Origin: Prosthecobacter algae
GTDB lineage: Bacteria; Verrucomicrobiota; Verrucomicrobiia; Verrucomicrobiales; Verrucomicrobiaceae
Assembly (NCBI RefSeq): GCF_039542385.1
Contig: NZ_BAABIA010000005.1
Span: forward strand, 1-64,000
Direction: 5' to 3'
DNA: 64,000 bases
This document shows, piece after piece, positions 51,323 to 61,192 of the stretch. The notes under the pieces are model-generated. The model did not search any database. It saw only the letters and a list, made by a program, of their open reading frames with translations, and was not told the DNA's origin. The position numbers and the translations under genes were made by a program. Numbering within the stretch: the first letter of the stretch is position 1; each line of letters begins with the position of its first letter.

Positions 51323-54238
51323 CTAAATATCAGCATATGCTATAGGAAATCGCAATTGAATTTCTGTGCCATTAGAATTTGGTGTTCCAATGCTCAGTTG
51401 TCCCCGCATCTGTTCCGCAAACACGCCGAGGATCTTCAACCCCAGCCCTCGGGAATCTCCAGGGTGAAAGTCGGGCAACAGACCGATTCCGTTGTCTTTG
51501 ACCACCAGATGGCCTCCTTGAGCCCCGAAAGTGAGGCGGACATGAACCTGGCCTTGCCTGCGCTCTGGAAAGGCATGCTCAAAGCTGTTTGAAAGCGTTT
51601 CATTCAGCGTCAGGGCCAGCGGCATCAGCCACTCCTGCTGGATGCTGCCCTCCTCCAACTCCAAATTCACCTGCACCTGTTCCGGCGAAACATTGTAGCA
51701 ATCCCGCAGACGCTGCACCAGCCCATCAGCAAAGATGCTGAAGCTTTCGGCGGTACCGAGTGCAAGCTGGTAGAGGTGCTGATGAAGCTCCGCAATGGCA
51801 CGAACACGGTTTTGGCTGGAACGCAGGGCACTGCGAGCAGAATTATCTGCCATCGTGTTCGATTCCAAATTCAGCAGGCTGGAGATGATCTGAAGATGGT
51901 TCTTGATGCGATGATGGGTTTCGCTGAGCAGCAGCTTCTCACGCGAGAGGTCCGCCATCGGCCAGCCCTGGGACAGGTAAAACGGCCCACTCTGCACCAG
52001 TGGCAGCGGTTCTTCTGCGACCTCCATCTGGACCTCCCTCAGCTCGGAGAGTTCAAAGTCGAATCCTCCGCCATCCGAAGCAACCACCCGAAGCCGGCAG
52101 ATCTGACGATCTCCAGCGCGGGTAAAGCAAGGCAGCTCGGTCACCGGATCGGCGAGATGGGACACTCGGACAAGCTCGGCATAAAAACCGGTAGGATCAG
52201 ATGGACGGAAATGCAGATGCAGGGAACGCCCCTTGGCCTCAGACTCAGTCAAGCCTAGTAGTTCAAGTCCCCTCTCTGTGATCTCCTTGATGCGGCCATT
52301 GACGTTGGTCTTCAGCAGCAAGGTCTCCACAGGCTCGCTGGGCAGCAAGGCCGGGGCCGCAGAAAGGCTGGCATGTGCTGGGGCGGGAGTTGGCAGAGAA
52401 GCCGGAGTCACCGCCGACGCTGGACTGACAACGACACCTTTTTTCTGAAGGAAATGAATGGTGCAATGCGGCTCGCCCAAAGCATCCAAAACTGGAGCCA
52501 CCGTCAGGGTGGCAGGTACCGTCAGCTCGTCCTGCTGCCGCAGGCTGACATCCATCGAGAGGCTGCGCTCCCCGGTCTCAAGCATCTGTTTCAGCGCCTC
52601 GCGACGAGCACTTGCCGAGTCCGGCTCCAGCCAGGCGTCCAAAGGATAGCGGCGCAGCTCGGTCTTAGGTTGGCCTAACAAACTTTCCGCCAAATGATTG
52701 ACTTCAAAGACCGATCCCGCCTTGTCCATCAGCACCACCGGCACCGGGCATTCATGCAGCAGGGTGCGGAACTTGGCTTCAGTGGCACGCAACTGCTCCT
52801 CGTGACGGCAGTGCTCCGTGGCATCTTGAATGCACACCAGCAGTCCGCCTCCGGGCAGGCCTGAAGGCTGAAACTCGAGCTCCTTGAGCAGGCCGTCCGC
52901 TGTGGCCAGCGAAAAGGTGCGAGTGAGCTGGCGACGCCACACATCCTCACGCCAGAGCGTGGTAACCTCCACCCGATGTTCTTCATTCGGGCAGGCGGCA
53001 CCGAGCCAGTCCTCGACCGTCTCTTCTTTGACGACTGGTCTTCCCAGCAGTTTCATCAGCGGCTCGTTTTGATACACTGGGGTTCCCAGCTCATCCAAAA
53101 CCAGCACGCCACAAGGCAGCGCATCTACATACTGGCGCACGCGGGATTCCTTCTGGGTGAACGTGCGCTCCGCCTCATGAAGCGTGCGCAGCTCCTGCTT
53201 CGTGCGGGCGAGTTCATCCTGCAGGCGACGCAGTTCCAAAAGTTGGCCGGGCGACTCAGCCACAGGCTGCTGAGAGATGGCGGCCACGGCCTGGGCAATC
53301 GCCGGCAGATTGGGCGCGGCGGTAAAGGCTGGGCGGGCAGGTTCAGGAGTGGCGATGGCAGGTAGCAGCATCGCCAGATAGCGCGGACTTTCACCCGACT
53401 GGCAGTGGGTGACCAACCAGCGCTGGGGGGGCAGACGCCCAGCATCGGTAAAGACCTGAGACTGTGAAGCCGGCAGCTCCATCACCCAGCCCGTGGTCCG
53501 GCTTTCGCCCTCCAGCTTTTCCAGCGTCACTCCCCATTGGAGCTGCAGCCGGGCAGATTCGCGCACATCCGCAAAAACATCCCAAAAGATCGAGAACCCC
53601 TCCTGGATTCCCTTGGCGAGCCCCAATTCCATGGCCGCCGCATTGGTCTGGTGCACCACGCCCCTTTCATCCAGCAATGCCATCGGCATCGTACAATCCG
53701 TCAGATCCGCAGTCCGGTTTTTAGACTCTGCCGGAGCGACGGGAGCTTCCTCGGCCGCGATCGCTTGGATGGCCGCAGCATTGCCGAACTTTTCGCAGGT
53801 GACCATCAGGCCGCCAACGCTTGCATCGCGCTTCCGCCTCCAGGGGCGGACTTCCCAGCGATAGACTACACGTCGGCCATCAGGACCGGAAAGCGCATCG
53901 TGCTCACTGCGCACCACATGCCCTTGCAGCGCGCGGTCGTAAACCTGACGCCACCCTGGGTGCATGCCTGGAAAGACTTCATATTGGCTGCGCCCGATTA
54001 ATGGATGCACACCCTGTAGGGAAAACTCCTCGACCCATGAGCGATTTGCCAGCACATAGCGCATCTGGTGATCAAACATCGCCATGGCCACAGGCGCATT
54101 CTCAATGAGCACCCCCAGTACTGCTTCCATGTCATCCACTGACTTGCCTGGATCTCCAAATTCTTCTGCCCCCGTTCTCGCATTTGGAGAGGGACTCTGT
54201 TTAGGTTGAATCACGTTTCGGAGGACGGATGAAGACAT
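51323..54238 (-). CDS. Multi-PAS histidine kinase, HisKA_2 type
   Basis: The 971-residue protein has several PAS-like domains: about 30-150, 175-290, 370-480, 485-600 and 640-745. A HisKA_2 dimerisation domain follows with His776 in ETHHRIKNHLQI and an HATPase with NETLSNSFEHAF and DNGIGL. There is no signal peptide or membrane segment, so it should be cytoplasmic. HisKA_2 kinases usually phosphorylate single-domain receivers or, as here perhaps, the receiver at the start of the next gene. The sensed ligand is unknown; no heme or flavin motif stands out. Confidence 0.9.
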   Translation of the reverse strand: MSSSVLRNVIQPKQSPSPNARTGAEEFGDPGKSVDDMEAVLGVLIENAPVAMAMFDHQMRYVLANRSWVEEFSLQGVHPLIGRSQYEVFPGMHPGWRQVYDRALQGHVVRSEHDALSGPDGRRVVYRWEVRPWRRKRDASVGGLMVTCEKFGNAAAIQAIAAEEAPVAPAESKNRTADLTDCTMPMALLDERGVVHQTNAAAMELGLAKGIQEGFSIFWDVFADVRESARLQLQWGVTLEKLEGESRTTGWVMELPASQSQVFTDAGRLPPQRWLVTHCQSGESPRYLAMLLPAIATPEPARPAFTAAPNLPAIAQAVAAISQQPVAESPGQLLELRRLQDELARTKQELRTLHEAERTFTQKESRVRQYVDALPCGVLVLDELGTPVYQNEPLMKLLGRPVVKEETVEDWLGAACPNEEHRVEVTTLWREDVWRRQLTRTFSLATADGLLKELEFQPSGLPGGGLLVCIQDATEHCRHEEQLRATEAKFRTLLHECPVPVVLMDKAGSVFEVNHLAESLLGQPKTELRRYPLDAWLEPDSASARREALKQMLETGERSLSMDVSLRQQDELTVPATLTVAPVLDALGEPHCTIHFLQKKGVVVSPASAVTPASLPTPAPAHASLSAAPALLPSEPVETLLLKTNVNGRIKEITERGLELLGLTESEAKGRSLHLHFRPSDPTGFYAELVRVSHLADPVTELPCFTRAGDRQICRLRVVASDGGGFDFELSELREVQMEVAEEPLPLVQSGPFYLSQGWPMADLSREKLLLSETHHRIKNHLQIISSLLNLESNTMADNSARSALRSSQNRVRAIAELHQHLYQLALGTAESFSIFADGLVQRLRDCYNVSPEQVQVNLELEEGSIQQEWLMPLALTLNETLSNSFEHAFPERRQGQVHVRLTFGAQGGHLVVKDNGIGLLPDFHPGDSRGLGLKILGVFAEQMRGQLSIGTPNSNGTEIQLRFPIAYADI

Positions 54239-54356
54239 CGAGTGACCAGGAGGCTGAAAGTCGTATTTTTTTAAATATAAGCCTATCTCAAGTTCTCAAC
54301 AAGGCGAATCCTCAGTGAAATGCGTCTCATTTGAGAAAATACAAAACGGCAAGATT

Positions 54357-54797
54357 TCATTCCCGATGGTAGGGTTCCTTCCGTAAAATAGTGTAGGCCC
54401 GGTAAAGCTGCTCTGCCAGGACGACAAGGGCGATCTCATGCTGCAAGGTAAACGAAGACAATGTCCAGCATTCATCAGCTTGCTTGCGAAAAGATTCACT
54501 ATGACCGTCGGCTCCGCCGATAATGAGGCTCGCCCGCTTAGTTCCCTGGATGTCTTTTTGCTCGATCCAACGCGCCAGATCCAAGCTGCGATAAGCTTTC
54601 CCGCGTTCATCCAGGATCAGACGCAGGCTTTCGGCACTGGCATTAAGAAGTTGTGCCTCCACTTGGTCGCGCGGCCCTTCTTTAATCACGACATGCTCCA
54701 CTTTGGCCACACGCCGCAGCCGATAAAGGTAATCCTCAAGACCCAACTTGGCCCAAGTCAGGGCTGGTTTTCCCACAGTGATGATTCGCCAATGCAT
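54357..54797 (-). CDS. rlmH: 23S rRNA (pseudouridine1915-N3)-methyltransferase
   Basis: RlmH methylates pseudouridine 1915 in 23S rRNA, using S-adenosylmethionine. The protein is 146 residues, near the family length. IIGGADGHSESFRK and the C-terminal LAEQLYRAYTILRKEPYHR are the SPOUT-fold hallmarks of the family. It stands alone, divergent from the next lipoprotein gene. Confidence 0.95.
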   Translation of the reverse strand: MHWRIITVGKPALTWAKLGLEDYLYRLRRVAKVEHVVIKEGPRDQVEAQLLNASAESLRLILDERGKAYRSLDLARWIEQKDIQGTKRASLIIGGADGHSESFRKQADECWTLSSFTLQHEIALVVLAEQLYRAYTILRKEPYHRE

Positions 54798-54884
54798 AAA
54801 TGATAATCGGGCAGAAAGCAGACTGCTGAATGGTATGGTAAATATAATAAAAGCGAAAAATTAAGCTTCTATTACTGTCACGTT

Positions 54885-54902
54885 TTGGCATTGATGTTGC
54901 AT
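54885..54902 (+). promoter_or_regulatory. Candidate sigma-54 promoter
   Basis: The stretch TTGGCATTGATGTTGCAT has GG and GC exactly ten bases apart and matches YTGGCA and TTGCW at the conserved places. It lies 54 bases before the lipoprotein start. A good sigma-70 pair at this spot is not seen. Confidence 0.5.
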
Positions 54903-54956
54903 AATCTTAAAAATTCACTAGATTTCGAAAGCGAATTCAAAAAAACGCCTCACGCC

Positions 54957-55727
54957 ATGTTAAACTCTCTGACGCTCTCCCGGCTCCGTCTCCCACTCTT
55001 GGGTTTTACCGTTGCGGCACTCTCCTCGTGTTCCATGCCTCCCCGTGAAGCCTGGAATCAGATCCAAAGCAAAGGATTGATCAGCTATTATGTGGGCAAA
55101 TCTTCCGGTGCGCCTTTGACGTCCGGCAGTTCCCGCCAGACTCTCGCCATCAACACGACCCCGACGGCGGCACCTAGACGTCAAGCTCCAGCAACGACCC
55201 CAGCCAGCAACCTGCCAGTGGCACGAGCAGTTGGCGAGCTCCCGGGTTACGTTCGTTCCCCCTACACTACCCCCGGTCGTCTCGTAGATGTGCGCGGCAT
55301 GGGTCCTGGATCCAAAGTGGTGTGCCCATACACCCAGAAACCTTTTATCGTGCCCAGCGGCATGAACGAAGCTGCAGCACCCCGAATCGCAGCCAGTCCC
55401 ACTCCCCAACCCAAGGTTCAAGCCGAGCCGCAACGCCAGACGAAGCCGCGCACCAGCGTGACCGTACCGGTAACCCCTCCCGCCCCTAGCAATGTGGCTG
55501 CGATGACACCCGCACCTGATCCCAAGCTGGAGCCCGCCCCTGCTCCCGCCCCGGCACCAGCGCCTGCCTCAGAACTTCCCTATGGCACGTCCATCCCTGG
55601 CCGTGCAGGTTTTGTGAACAGCCCATACGCCGCCAAGCATCAGTTGGTGGATGTGACAGGACTGCCGACTGGCATGGAAGTGAAATGCCCTTACACAGGC
55701 AAACTCTTCCGCGTGCCACCCCAGTAG
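54957..55727 (+). CDS. Lipoprotein with two SPY/CPYT repeats
   Basis: The start at 54957 gives 256 residues with a lipobox ALSSC (Cys25). The protein has two related units of about 35-40 residues, one near 97 ([20 protein letters not shown]) and one near 215 ([20 protein letters not shown]). Each continues to a CPYT.K.F.VP core. They are joined by a long Pro/Ala-rich linker (about 135-215), so the form is two small domains on a flexible tether at the outer or inner membrane. I know no function for this family. The cysteine of CPYT may bind a metal or be redox-active. Confidence 0.7.
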   Translation: MLNSLTLSRLRLPLLGFTVAALSSCSMPPREAWNQIQSKGLISYYVGKSSGAPLTSGSSRQTLAINTTPTAAPRRQAPATTPASNLPVARAVGELPGYVRSPYTTPGRLVDVRGMGPGSKVVCPYTQKPFIVPSGMNEAAAPRIAASPTPQPKVQAEPQRQTKPRTSVTVPVTPPAPSNVAAMTPAPDPKLEPAPAPAPAPAPASELPYGTSIPGRAGFVNSPYAAKHQLVDVTGLPTGMEVKCPYTGKLFRVPPQ

Positions 55728-55751
55728 CATCTTCTTCAATTCCTCGTTGTG

Positions 55752-55785
55752 AAAAACCCCGCCAGCGAAAGCAGCGGGGTTTTTT
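55752..55785 (+). terminator. Rho-independent terminator
   Basis: AAAAACCCCGC and GCGGGGTTTTT form an eleven-pair stem around an eleven-base loop, with a T-run after it. It ends the lipoprotein gene. Confidence 0.88.
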
Positions 55786-55852
55786 GTGGTCTCGAACACA
55801 AAAAAGCCGCGATCCCCAGAAGGAATCACGGCCTTCAAAAAGGCGAACAAAA

Positions 55853-57638
55853 TCAAACCTTGGCCAACACCTTTTCCACACCCGTGACAATCTCGCCGAT
55901 ACGGAAGTTGAGGCCGTCGGTTTTGCAGACGGATTGGATCTTCGGATCTGCGAGGCTGGCGCGCAGCAGCATGGCCAGTTGGCCGTAACCATAGACGCCT
56001 GCATCATTCATCTCTACGACGATGATGTGCTTGTACTTGGCGAACAGCGTGTCCAGTTTGGCGGGCATCGGATGCAGGTGACGCAGGTGCGCTGCGCCCA
56101 CCTTATGCCCTTCGGCACGCAGGCGGTTCACGCTTTCCTTGATCGGGCCGTAACTGCTGCCCCAGCCGATGAGGAGGGCATCGCCTTCCTGGTCGCCGTG
56201 CACCTCGGGCAGAGGCAGGCTGTTGGCCAGGGCCACCAGCTTGTTGCGGCGTTTGTCGGTCATCTTCTGGTGCATCTTGGGGTTGCCACTGGGGTGGCCC
56301 CATTCGTCGTGCTCCAGCCCGGTGACATGGGGGTAGCGGCCACTGGCCATCTTGCTCCCCGGAGGCGCGTGGCGGGTCACTTGATCCAGCGGATACGGTT
56401 TGAAATCCACGGGCCGTTCGGCCAAGTCGAGGCCGGGCTCCACCCAGTGCTTGTCCAGGTCAGGCTCGGTGAAGGCCTCAATGCGGCTGCTGAGTGCCTG
56501 GTCGCTCAAAATGATGACCGGGCAGGAGTATTCGCGCGCCAGTTTTCCTGCTTCCAAAGCGATGTAAAAGCAGTCTTCCACATCCTTGGGCGCGAGGACG
56601 ATGCGCGGGCAGTCGCCATGGCTGCCGTAGATGGCCTGGAGGAGATCGCTCTGTTCCACGCTGGTGGGCAGGCCAGTGGATGGACCGCCGCGCTGGACGT
56701 TGATGACGATGAGCGGGATCTCCGCCATGCTGGCGTAACTGAGGGCCTCCATCTTCAGGCTCAGGCCGGGGCCTGCACTGCCGGTCACGGCCAGATGGCC
56801 GGAGTAGGCAGCGCCGATGGTCATGGAGACGGCGGCCAGTTCATCCTCCGCCTGTACATACAGGCCGCCATACTTCGGCAACTCACTGCGCAAGGTTTCC
56901 ATGATGCTGGACCACGGTGTGATGGGGTAGGCCGAGCCGTAACGCACGCCAGCGGCGATGAGGCCCATGGTCATCAGGGTGTTCCCATCCGTGCTGAGGC
57001 GGTGCTCATCCGTGTGTTCACCTTCTTCAAAGTTAAAGGTGCCCATGTCGCCGATGGGGTAGGCGTAGCCTGCATCAAAGGCCAGCATGGCATTGCGCAG
57101 CACGCTCTCATCTTTCTTACCGAACTGTCGGCTGACAATGCCCGAGAGCTTCTCCTTATCCAGTTGATAAACCGCGCACAGCAGGCCCAGAACGAACATG
57201 TTTTTTCCACGATCCCGTGCGCTGCCGCCGATGGCCTCCACCGTGGCCGCTGTGAAGGGAACGCCGATGTGGTGGATGCCGCGCTCGCTCTTCAGCTCTG
57301 TCACTTCGCCACTGTCATAAAAGCAGATGCCACCTTCGCGCAGGGAGCTGAAGTGGGCATCGTAACTGTGCTGGTAAAAAGCCACCAAGACATCGCTTTC
57401 ATCGCCTGGATGAAGCACCTCGCCCGAGCCGAGATGCAACTGGAAGATGGAAGGCCCGCCAGAGATAGTGGACGGGATGGTCATGTAGGTCATCACATCA
57501 TGCTGGGTGCGGCCCGCGAGACGTGCGAGGAACCCACCGATGGATTGAATCCCGTCCTGCGAATTGCCTGCAAGACGAATGACGGCATTGCGAAGAGTCG
57601 TCGAGGACGACCCCGTGGAAGCGGTGGCTGTGGACATG
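55853..57638 (-). CDS. 2-oxoacid:acceptor oxidoreductase, alpha subunit (gamma-alpha fusion)
   Basis: The start at 57638 (MSTATASTGSSSTTLRNAVI) gives 595 residues; the frame is open upstream but that leader lies over an intergenic region. The N-terminal third is the gamma domain (SQDGIQSIGGFLARL), and the middle and end are the alpha pyrimidine-binding part with GVRYGSAYPITPWSS and SAGPGLSLKMEALSYASMAE. This matches KorA-type subunits that make CoA thioesters from 2-oxoacids with ferredoxin. The beta subunit (KorB), which carries thiamine diphosphate and is normally next door, is not seen in the window. Confidence 0.88.
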
Positions 57639-57810
57639 GTTAGGCTGAGATCAACGCCGATGGTTGGTGACTTTGATCTTATTTTCGATGCTGCAATGAA
57701 CGCCGCCCCCACGTCAAGACGACGTTTGAGAGAGGTGGATAAAAATGGAGGCAAGGAAATTTCTAACACCTTGAAGCAACAAAAAACGCGAGGTCTAACC
57801 ATCTCCCATC

Positions 57811-59661
57811 TCAAAACGCAAAGCAGTCGCAGCCAGAGCCCCAGAGCTGACCAAGCACCTTCGGCCCTTCCACAGAACCGCTGCGGCGCATCACACGGGG
57901 GGCGGCCCAGGGAGCAAAGGACATCGAGCGTTCACTGCGGATGAAACCAGGTGCGCCGTAACCGCCAAATTTAGCCACGGGGGACCAGTCCGGCATCACG
58001 GGGAGCTCAGGGGGACCTTCGTTTTTAAACTCCGCGTCTGCCCACACAGTCTGCCCGCCCAACAGGGTGAGCACGCTATGCAGTCCTTTGATCTCCTCCT
58101 CTGGCACGCTGAAATAGTCGCCACTTAGCACGATCAGGTCTGCTAGTTGACCGGGTTTCAACACACCCTTTTTTTCCTCGTCACGACTGAACCAGGCGCT
58201 GCCCTGGGTGTAGAGGCGCAGGGCTTCCTCACGGCTCACGCAGTTCTTTTCCGGATACAAGCTCAACCCGCCCACGGTGCGGCCGGTGACCAGCCAGTAG
58301 AGGGAGTTCCAGGGGTTGTAGTTCGCCACGCGGGTGGCATCTGTGCCAGCTCCCACCGGCACGCCCAGCTCCAGCATACGCCGCACGGGCGGGGTGCGCT
58401 CGGCCGCGGCGGCACCGTAGCGGTCCACAAAATACTCACCCTGAAAGGCCATGCGATGCTGGATGGCGATGCCACCGCCCAGGGCCTTCACCCTCTCGAT
58501 GTTCTTGTCACTGATCGTCTCGCAGTGATCAAAGAACCAGTGCAGCCCCTCCAGCGGCACCTCTTGATTCACCTCCTCAAACACATTGAGAAAGCGTGTG
58601 ATGCTTTCCTCATAAGTGGCGTGCAGGCGGAAGGGCCAGCGGTTTTGCGCCAGCAGTGTCACCACTTCTTTTAACTCCGGTTCCAAGGTGGGCGGCAGGT
58701 CCGGGCGGGGCTCCAGAAAGTCCTCAAAATCCGCCGCACTGAAGACCAGCATCTCCCCTGCCCCATTCACGCGGTAGTAGTCATCCCCCGTGCCCGGCTT
58801 GGTCAGGCCGATCCAGCGCGCGAAGTCCGCCTTCTCCTGCCCCTTGTTTTGGGTGAATAGATTGTAGGCGATACGTAGCGTCAGTTCCCCACGCTTGTGC
58901 AGCTCCGTCACCACCTCGTAGTCATCCGGGTAATTTTGGAAACCGCCACCAGCATCGCAAACACTGGTTAGGCCCAGTCGGTTCAGTTCACGCATGAAAT
59001 GGCGGGTGGAATTGTACTGATACTCCAGCGGCAGCTTCGGGCCCTTGGCCAGCGTGGCGTAGAGGATCATGGCATTCGGCCGGGCGATCAGCAGGCCGGT
59101 CGGGTCGCCATTTTTATCACGCTGGATTTCACCGCCGGGGGGATTCGGGGAGTTGCGATCGTAGCCCACGGCCCGCAAGGCTGCTCGGTTCAGCATGGCA
59201 TGGCAGTAGAGGTGCAGGATGAAAACAGGCGTATCTGGGGCGGCGGCATTGATTTCCTCCAGCGTGGGCATGCGCCTTTCCTGGAACTGAAACTCGCTCC
59301 AACCGCCGACCACCCGCACCCATTGTGGCGCAGGCGTGCGCTCCGCCTGGATCTTCAGCAGAGCCAGCGCATCAGACAGCGAGGTCACGCCATCCCAACG
59401 CAGTTCCAGATTGTAGTTCAACCCGCCACGGATGACATGGAGGTGACTGTCATACAGCCCAGGCACCACGCGCCGCCCCTTCAGGTCAATGCGGCGCGTC
59501 TGGGGTGTGGAAATGTCCGCATATTCCTCGCCCTCATCCAGGCCCAGGATGCGACCGCCGCCGATGGCCATATTGCTGGCCTCCGGGTAGGCGGGATCCA
59601 GCGTGGTGATTCGGCCATTGTATAAGATCAAGTCAGCCTGAGTGGTGGTATCGAGGGACAT
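57811..59661 (-). CDS. YtcJ-like amidohydrolase
   Basis: The start at 59661 (MSLDTTTQADLILYNGRITT) gives 616 residues. It is a TIM-barrel amidohydrolase with the HxH metal site in LYDSHLHVIRGG, and the late block GVPVGAGTDATR. The general family takes apart N-acyl or cyclic amides and other substrates, and its YtcJ-like members are mostly unassigned. The cell location appears cytoplasmic. It is 170 bases upstream of the oxidoreductase gene on the same strand. Its start region and the next upstream gene carry GCCTAAC motif copies. Confidence 0.88.
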   Translation of the reverse strand: MSLDTTTQADLILYNGRITTLDPAYPEASNMAIGGGRILGLDEGEEYADISTPQTRRIDLKGRRVVPGLYDSHLHVIRGGLNYNLELRWDGVTSLSDALALLKIQAERTPAPQWVRVVGGWSEFQFQERRMPTLEEINAAAPDTPVFILHLYCHAMLNRAALRAVGYDRNSPNPPGGEIQRDKNGDPTGLLIARPNAMILYATLAKGPKLPLEYQYNSTRHFMRELNRLGLTSVCDAGGGFQNYPDDYEVVTELHKRGELTLRIAYNLFTQNKGQEKADFARWIGLTKPGTGDDYYRVNGAGEMLVFSAADFEDFLEPRPDLPPTLEPELKEVVTLLAQNRWPFRLHATYEESITRFLNVFEEVNQEVPLEGLHWFFDHCETISDKNIERVKALGGGIAIQHRMAFQGEYFVDRYGAAAAERTPPVRRMLELGVPVGAGTDATRVANYNPWNSLYWLVTGRTVGGLSLYPEKNCVSREEALRLYTQGSAWFSRDEEKKGVLKPGQLADLIVLSGDYFSVPEEEIKGLHSVLTLLGGQTVWADAEFKNEGPPELPVMPDWSPVAKFGGYGAPGFIRSERSMSFAPWAAPRVMRRSGSVEGPKVLGQLWGSGCDCFAF

Positions 59662-59756
59662 AGAAGTGAGTGTGCTTGAAGATTGAAAAAGGAAAGTATC
59701 CTGCGGCATCCCAGCCCTAGCCTAACCAAAAGAATTTTTCTAAAACTGCCCACCCC

Positions 59757-60290
59757 TCATTGGTGCGGGTGCAGCCAGCGATGCATCAGCTTCGTCACGG
59801 CTGGCATCACCAGCCAGGTGAGACACACCACCATGCAACCGGAAATGATGAGGCTGGACAACGCTCGGGGCAGTGTGTGCAGATGCGGAGCCAGCAGGAG
59901 GCCTAACACCAAGCTTGTTGGGTAAACACCCGCCCAAGTGGCCAGGGCCATTTTCCAGCGTGGGGGGCGCGGGGCGTCTGGCTGGCGGAACCAGGCCTCC
60001 AGCCCGTGCAGTTCCCGAAACTCGGGCGCACCATCCGTCAGATGGGCAATCTCCTTCTCCCAGTCCAAGTACGCCGAAGAGGCATAAAACGCATCCCGGT
60101 CCTCTGCACTGGCAAAAGTGCGCAGGATGCCATACTCAGGATTCTTTGCCCCAGGGGCCGGATGCAGCATCTGCACACCGCGCGTGCCCGGCGCTTCCAG
60201 CGACCGCTGGGCAAAACGGCTGAGCCTTTCTCCAAACTCCACTTCAGTTCCAAGGCGGACGCGACGGGTAATGGCGACATGGATGCTCAT
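59757..60290 (-). CDS. ABM-domain protein fused to two membrane segments
   Basis: The start at 60290 (MSIHVAITRRVRLGTEVEFG) gives 177 residues. Residues 1-95 resemble an antibiotic-biosynthesis-monooxygenase (ABM) ferredoxin-like domain, with YGILRTFASAEDRDAFYASS. The rest has two membrane segments (about residues 115-137 and 145-168). Tethering this cofactor-free fold to the membrane is found in some bacteria, with no known substrate. The gene is upstream of the amidohydrolase on the same strand. Confidence 0.75.
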   Translation of the reverse strand: MSIHVAITRRVRLGTEVEFGERLSRFAQRSLEAPGTRGVQMLHPAPGAKNPEYGILRTFASAEDRDAFYASSAYLDWEKEIAHLTDGAPEFRELHGLEAWFRQPDAPRPPRWKMALATWAGVYPTSLVLGLLLAPHLHTLPRALSSLIISGCMVVCLTWLVMPAVTKLMHRWLHPHQ

Positions 60291-60378
60291 AATAAAAAGA
60301 GGGAAAACAGTCACGTGAAATCATGCAGGAGGCAGACTCGCTGCCCAGCTCCATCATTCCACGCGCTGCGGGAGGACA

Positions 60379-61056
60379 TCAGTGTTTTAACCCGCCAGTC
60401 ACCACCTGCGGGACTTGGGCCGATTGGGGGGCCTTGTGCACCATCGTGTAGGCATACTCCACGCCGACTCCGTAGGCCCCTGCTTGGCCTTTGAGGAGGC
60501 CCATAAGATTGTTGTAATGCTCGCGGTTCTTCCAGTCGCGCTGCCACTCCAGCAGCGCCGGGACGGTGGTCACGCGGGTGGCCCCAGCCTGGACCATGCG
60601 GCTCATGGCCGCCTCATGCGCGGCAGGGGAGGTGGCACCGCAGCAGTCCTCCACAACATAGATATTATACCCGGCACCAATCATCTCGATGGTCGGCCAC
60701 GTCACGCAGACTTCCGTCCACAGACCGGTCATGAGGATGTTCTTTTTCCCGGTGGCCTCGATGGCCGCGCGGAAGCCCGCATCATCCCAGGAATTCATGG
60801 AGGTTCTCTCCACGATGGGCTGGCCTGGAAACACATCCAGAAGCTGCGGCCAGATATAACCGCTGAAGGATTCCGTCTCCACCGCAGTCAGCACTGTCGG
60901 AACATTGAACTCCTTGGCAACCTTCGCCAGGAGGGTCACATTGTTGATCAGGGTAGCCCGGTCAATGTTCGCGACCCCGAAGGTCATCTGCGGCTGATGG
61001 TCAATAAAAACGACGGCGGTGTCCTCAGCGGTGTAGAGTTGGTGATAATGGCTCAT
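60379..61056 (-). CDS. Isochorismatase-family hydrolase
   Basis: The 225-residue protein has the family's catalytic aspartate in VVFIDHQPQM and the nucleophile cysteine in WTEVCVTWP (Cys117). It resembles the YcaC-like group, whose substrates are poorly known. The gene is divergent from an HxlR regulator, a pairing common for enzymes controlled by small-molecule or redox signals. Confidence 0.88.
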   Translation of the reverse strand: MSHYHQLYTAEDTAVVFIDHQPQMTFGVANIDRATLINNVTLLAKVAKEFNVPTVLTAVETESFSGYIWPQLLDVFPGQPIVERTSMNSWDDAGFRAAIEATGKKNILMTGLWTEVCVTWPTIEMIGAGYNIYVVEDCCGATSPAAHEAAMSRMVQAGATRVTTVPALLEWQRDWKNREHYNNLMGLLKGQAGAYGVGVEYAYTMVHKAPQSAQVPQVVTGGLKH

Positions 61057-61132
61057 GGGAACTCAGTGGATCATTTGATTTATTTACCCGACAGGACCGC
61101 CATCCTGCGCCCAAACCAACATTCGCACAATT

Positions 61133-61150
61133 AGGCACAAAAAAGTGCCT
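61133..61150. promoter_or_regulatory. Inverted repeat AGGCAC-N6-GTGCCT
   Basis: Two perfect six-base arms surround AAAAAA in the gap between the divergent hydrolase and HxlR genes. The dimension fits a dimeric winged-helix regulator. It is 43 bases before the HxlR start codon. Confidence 0.55.
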
Positions 61151-61192
61151 GCCTGCTTGCAATCAGGGACAGGCCCGTGCTTTAAAACCCGC

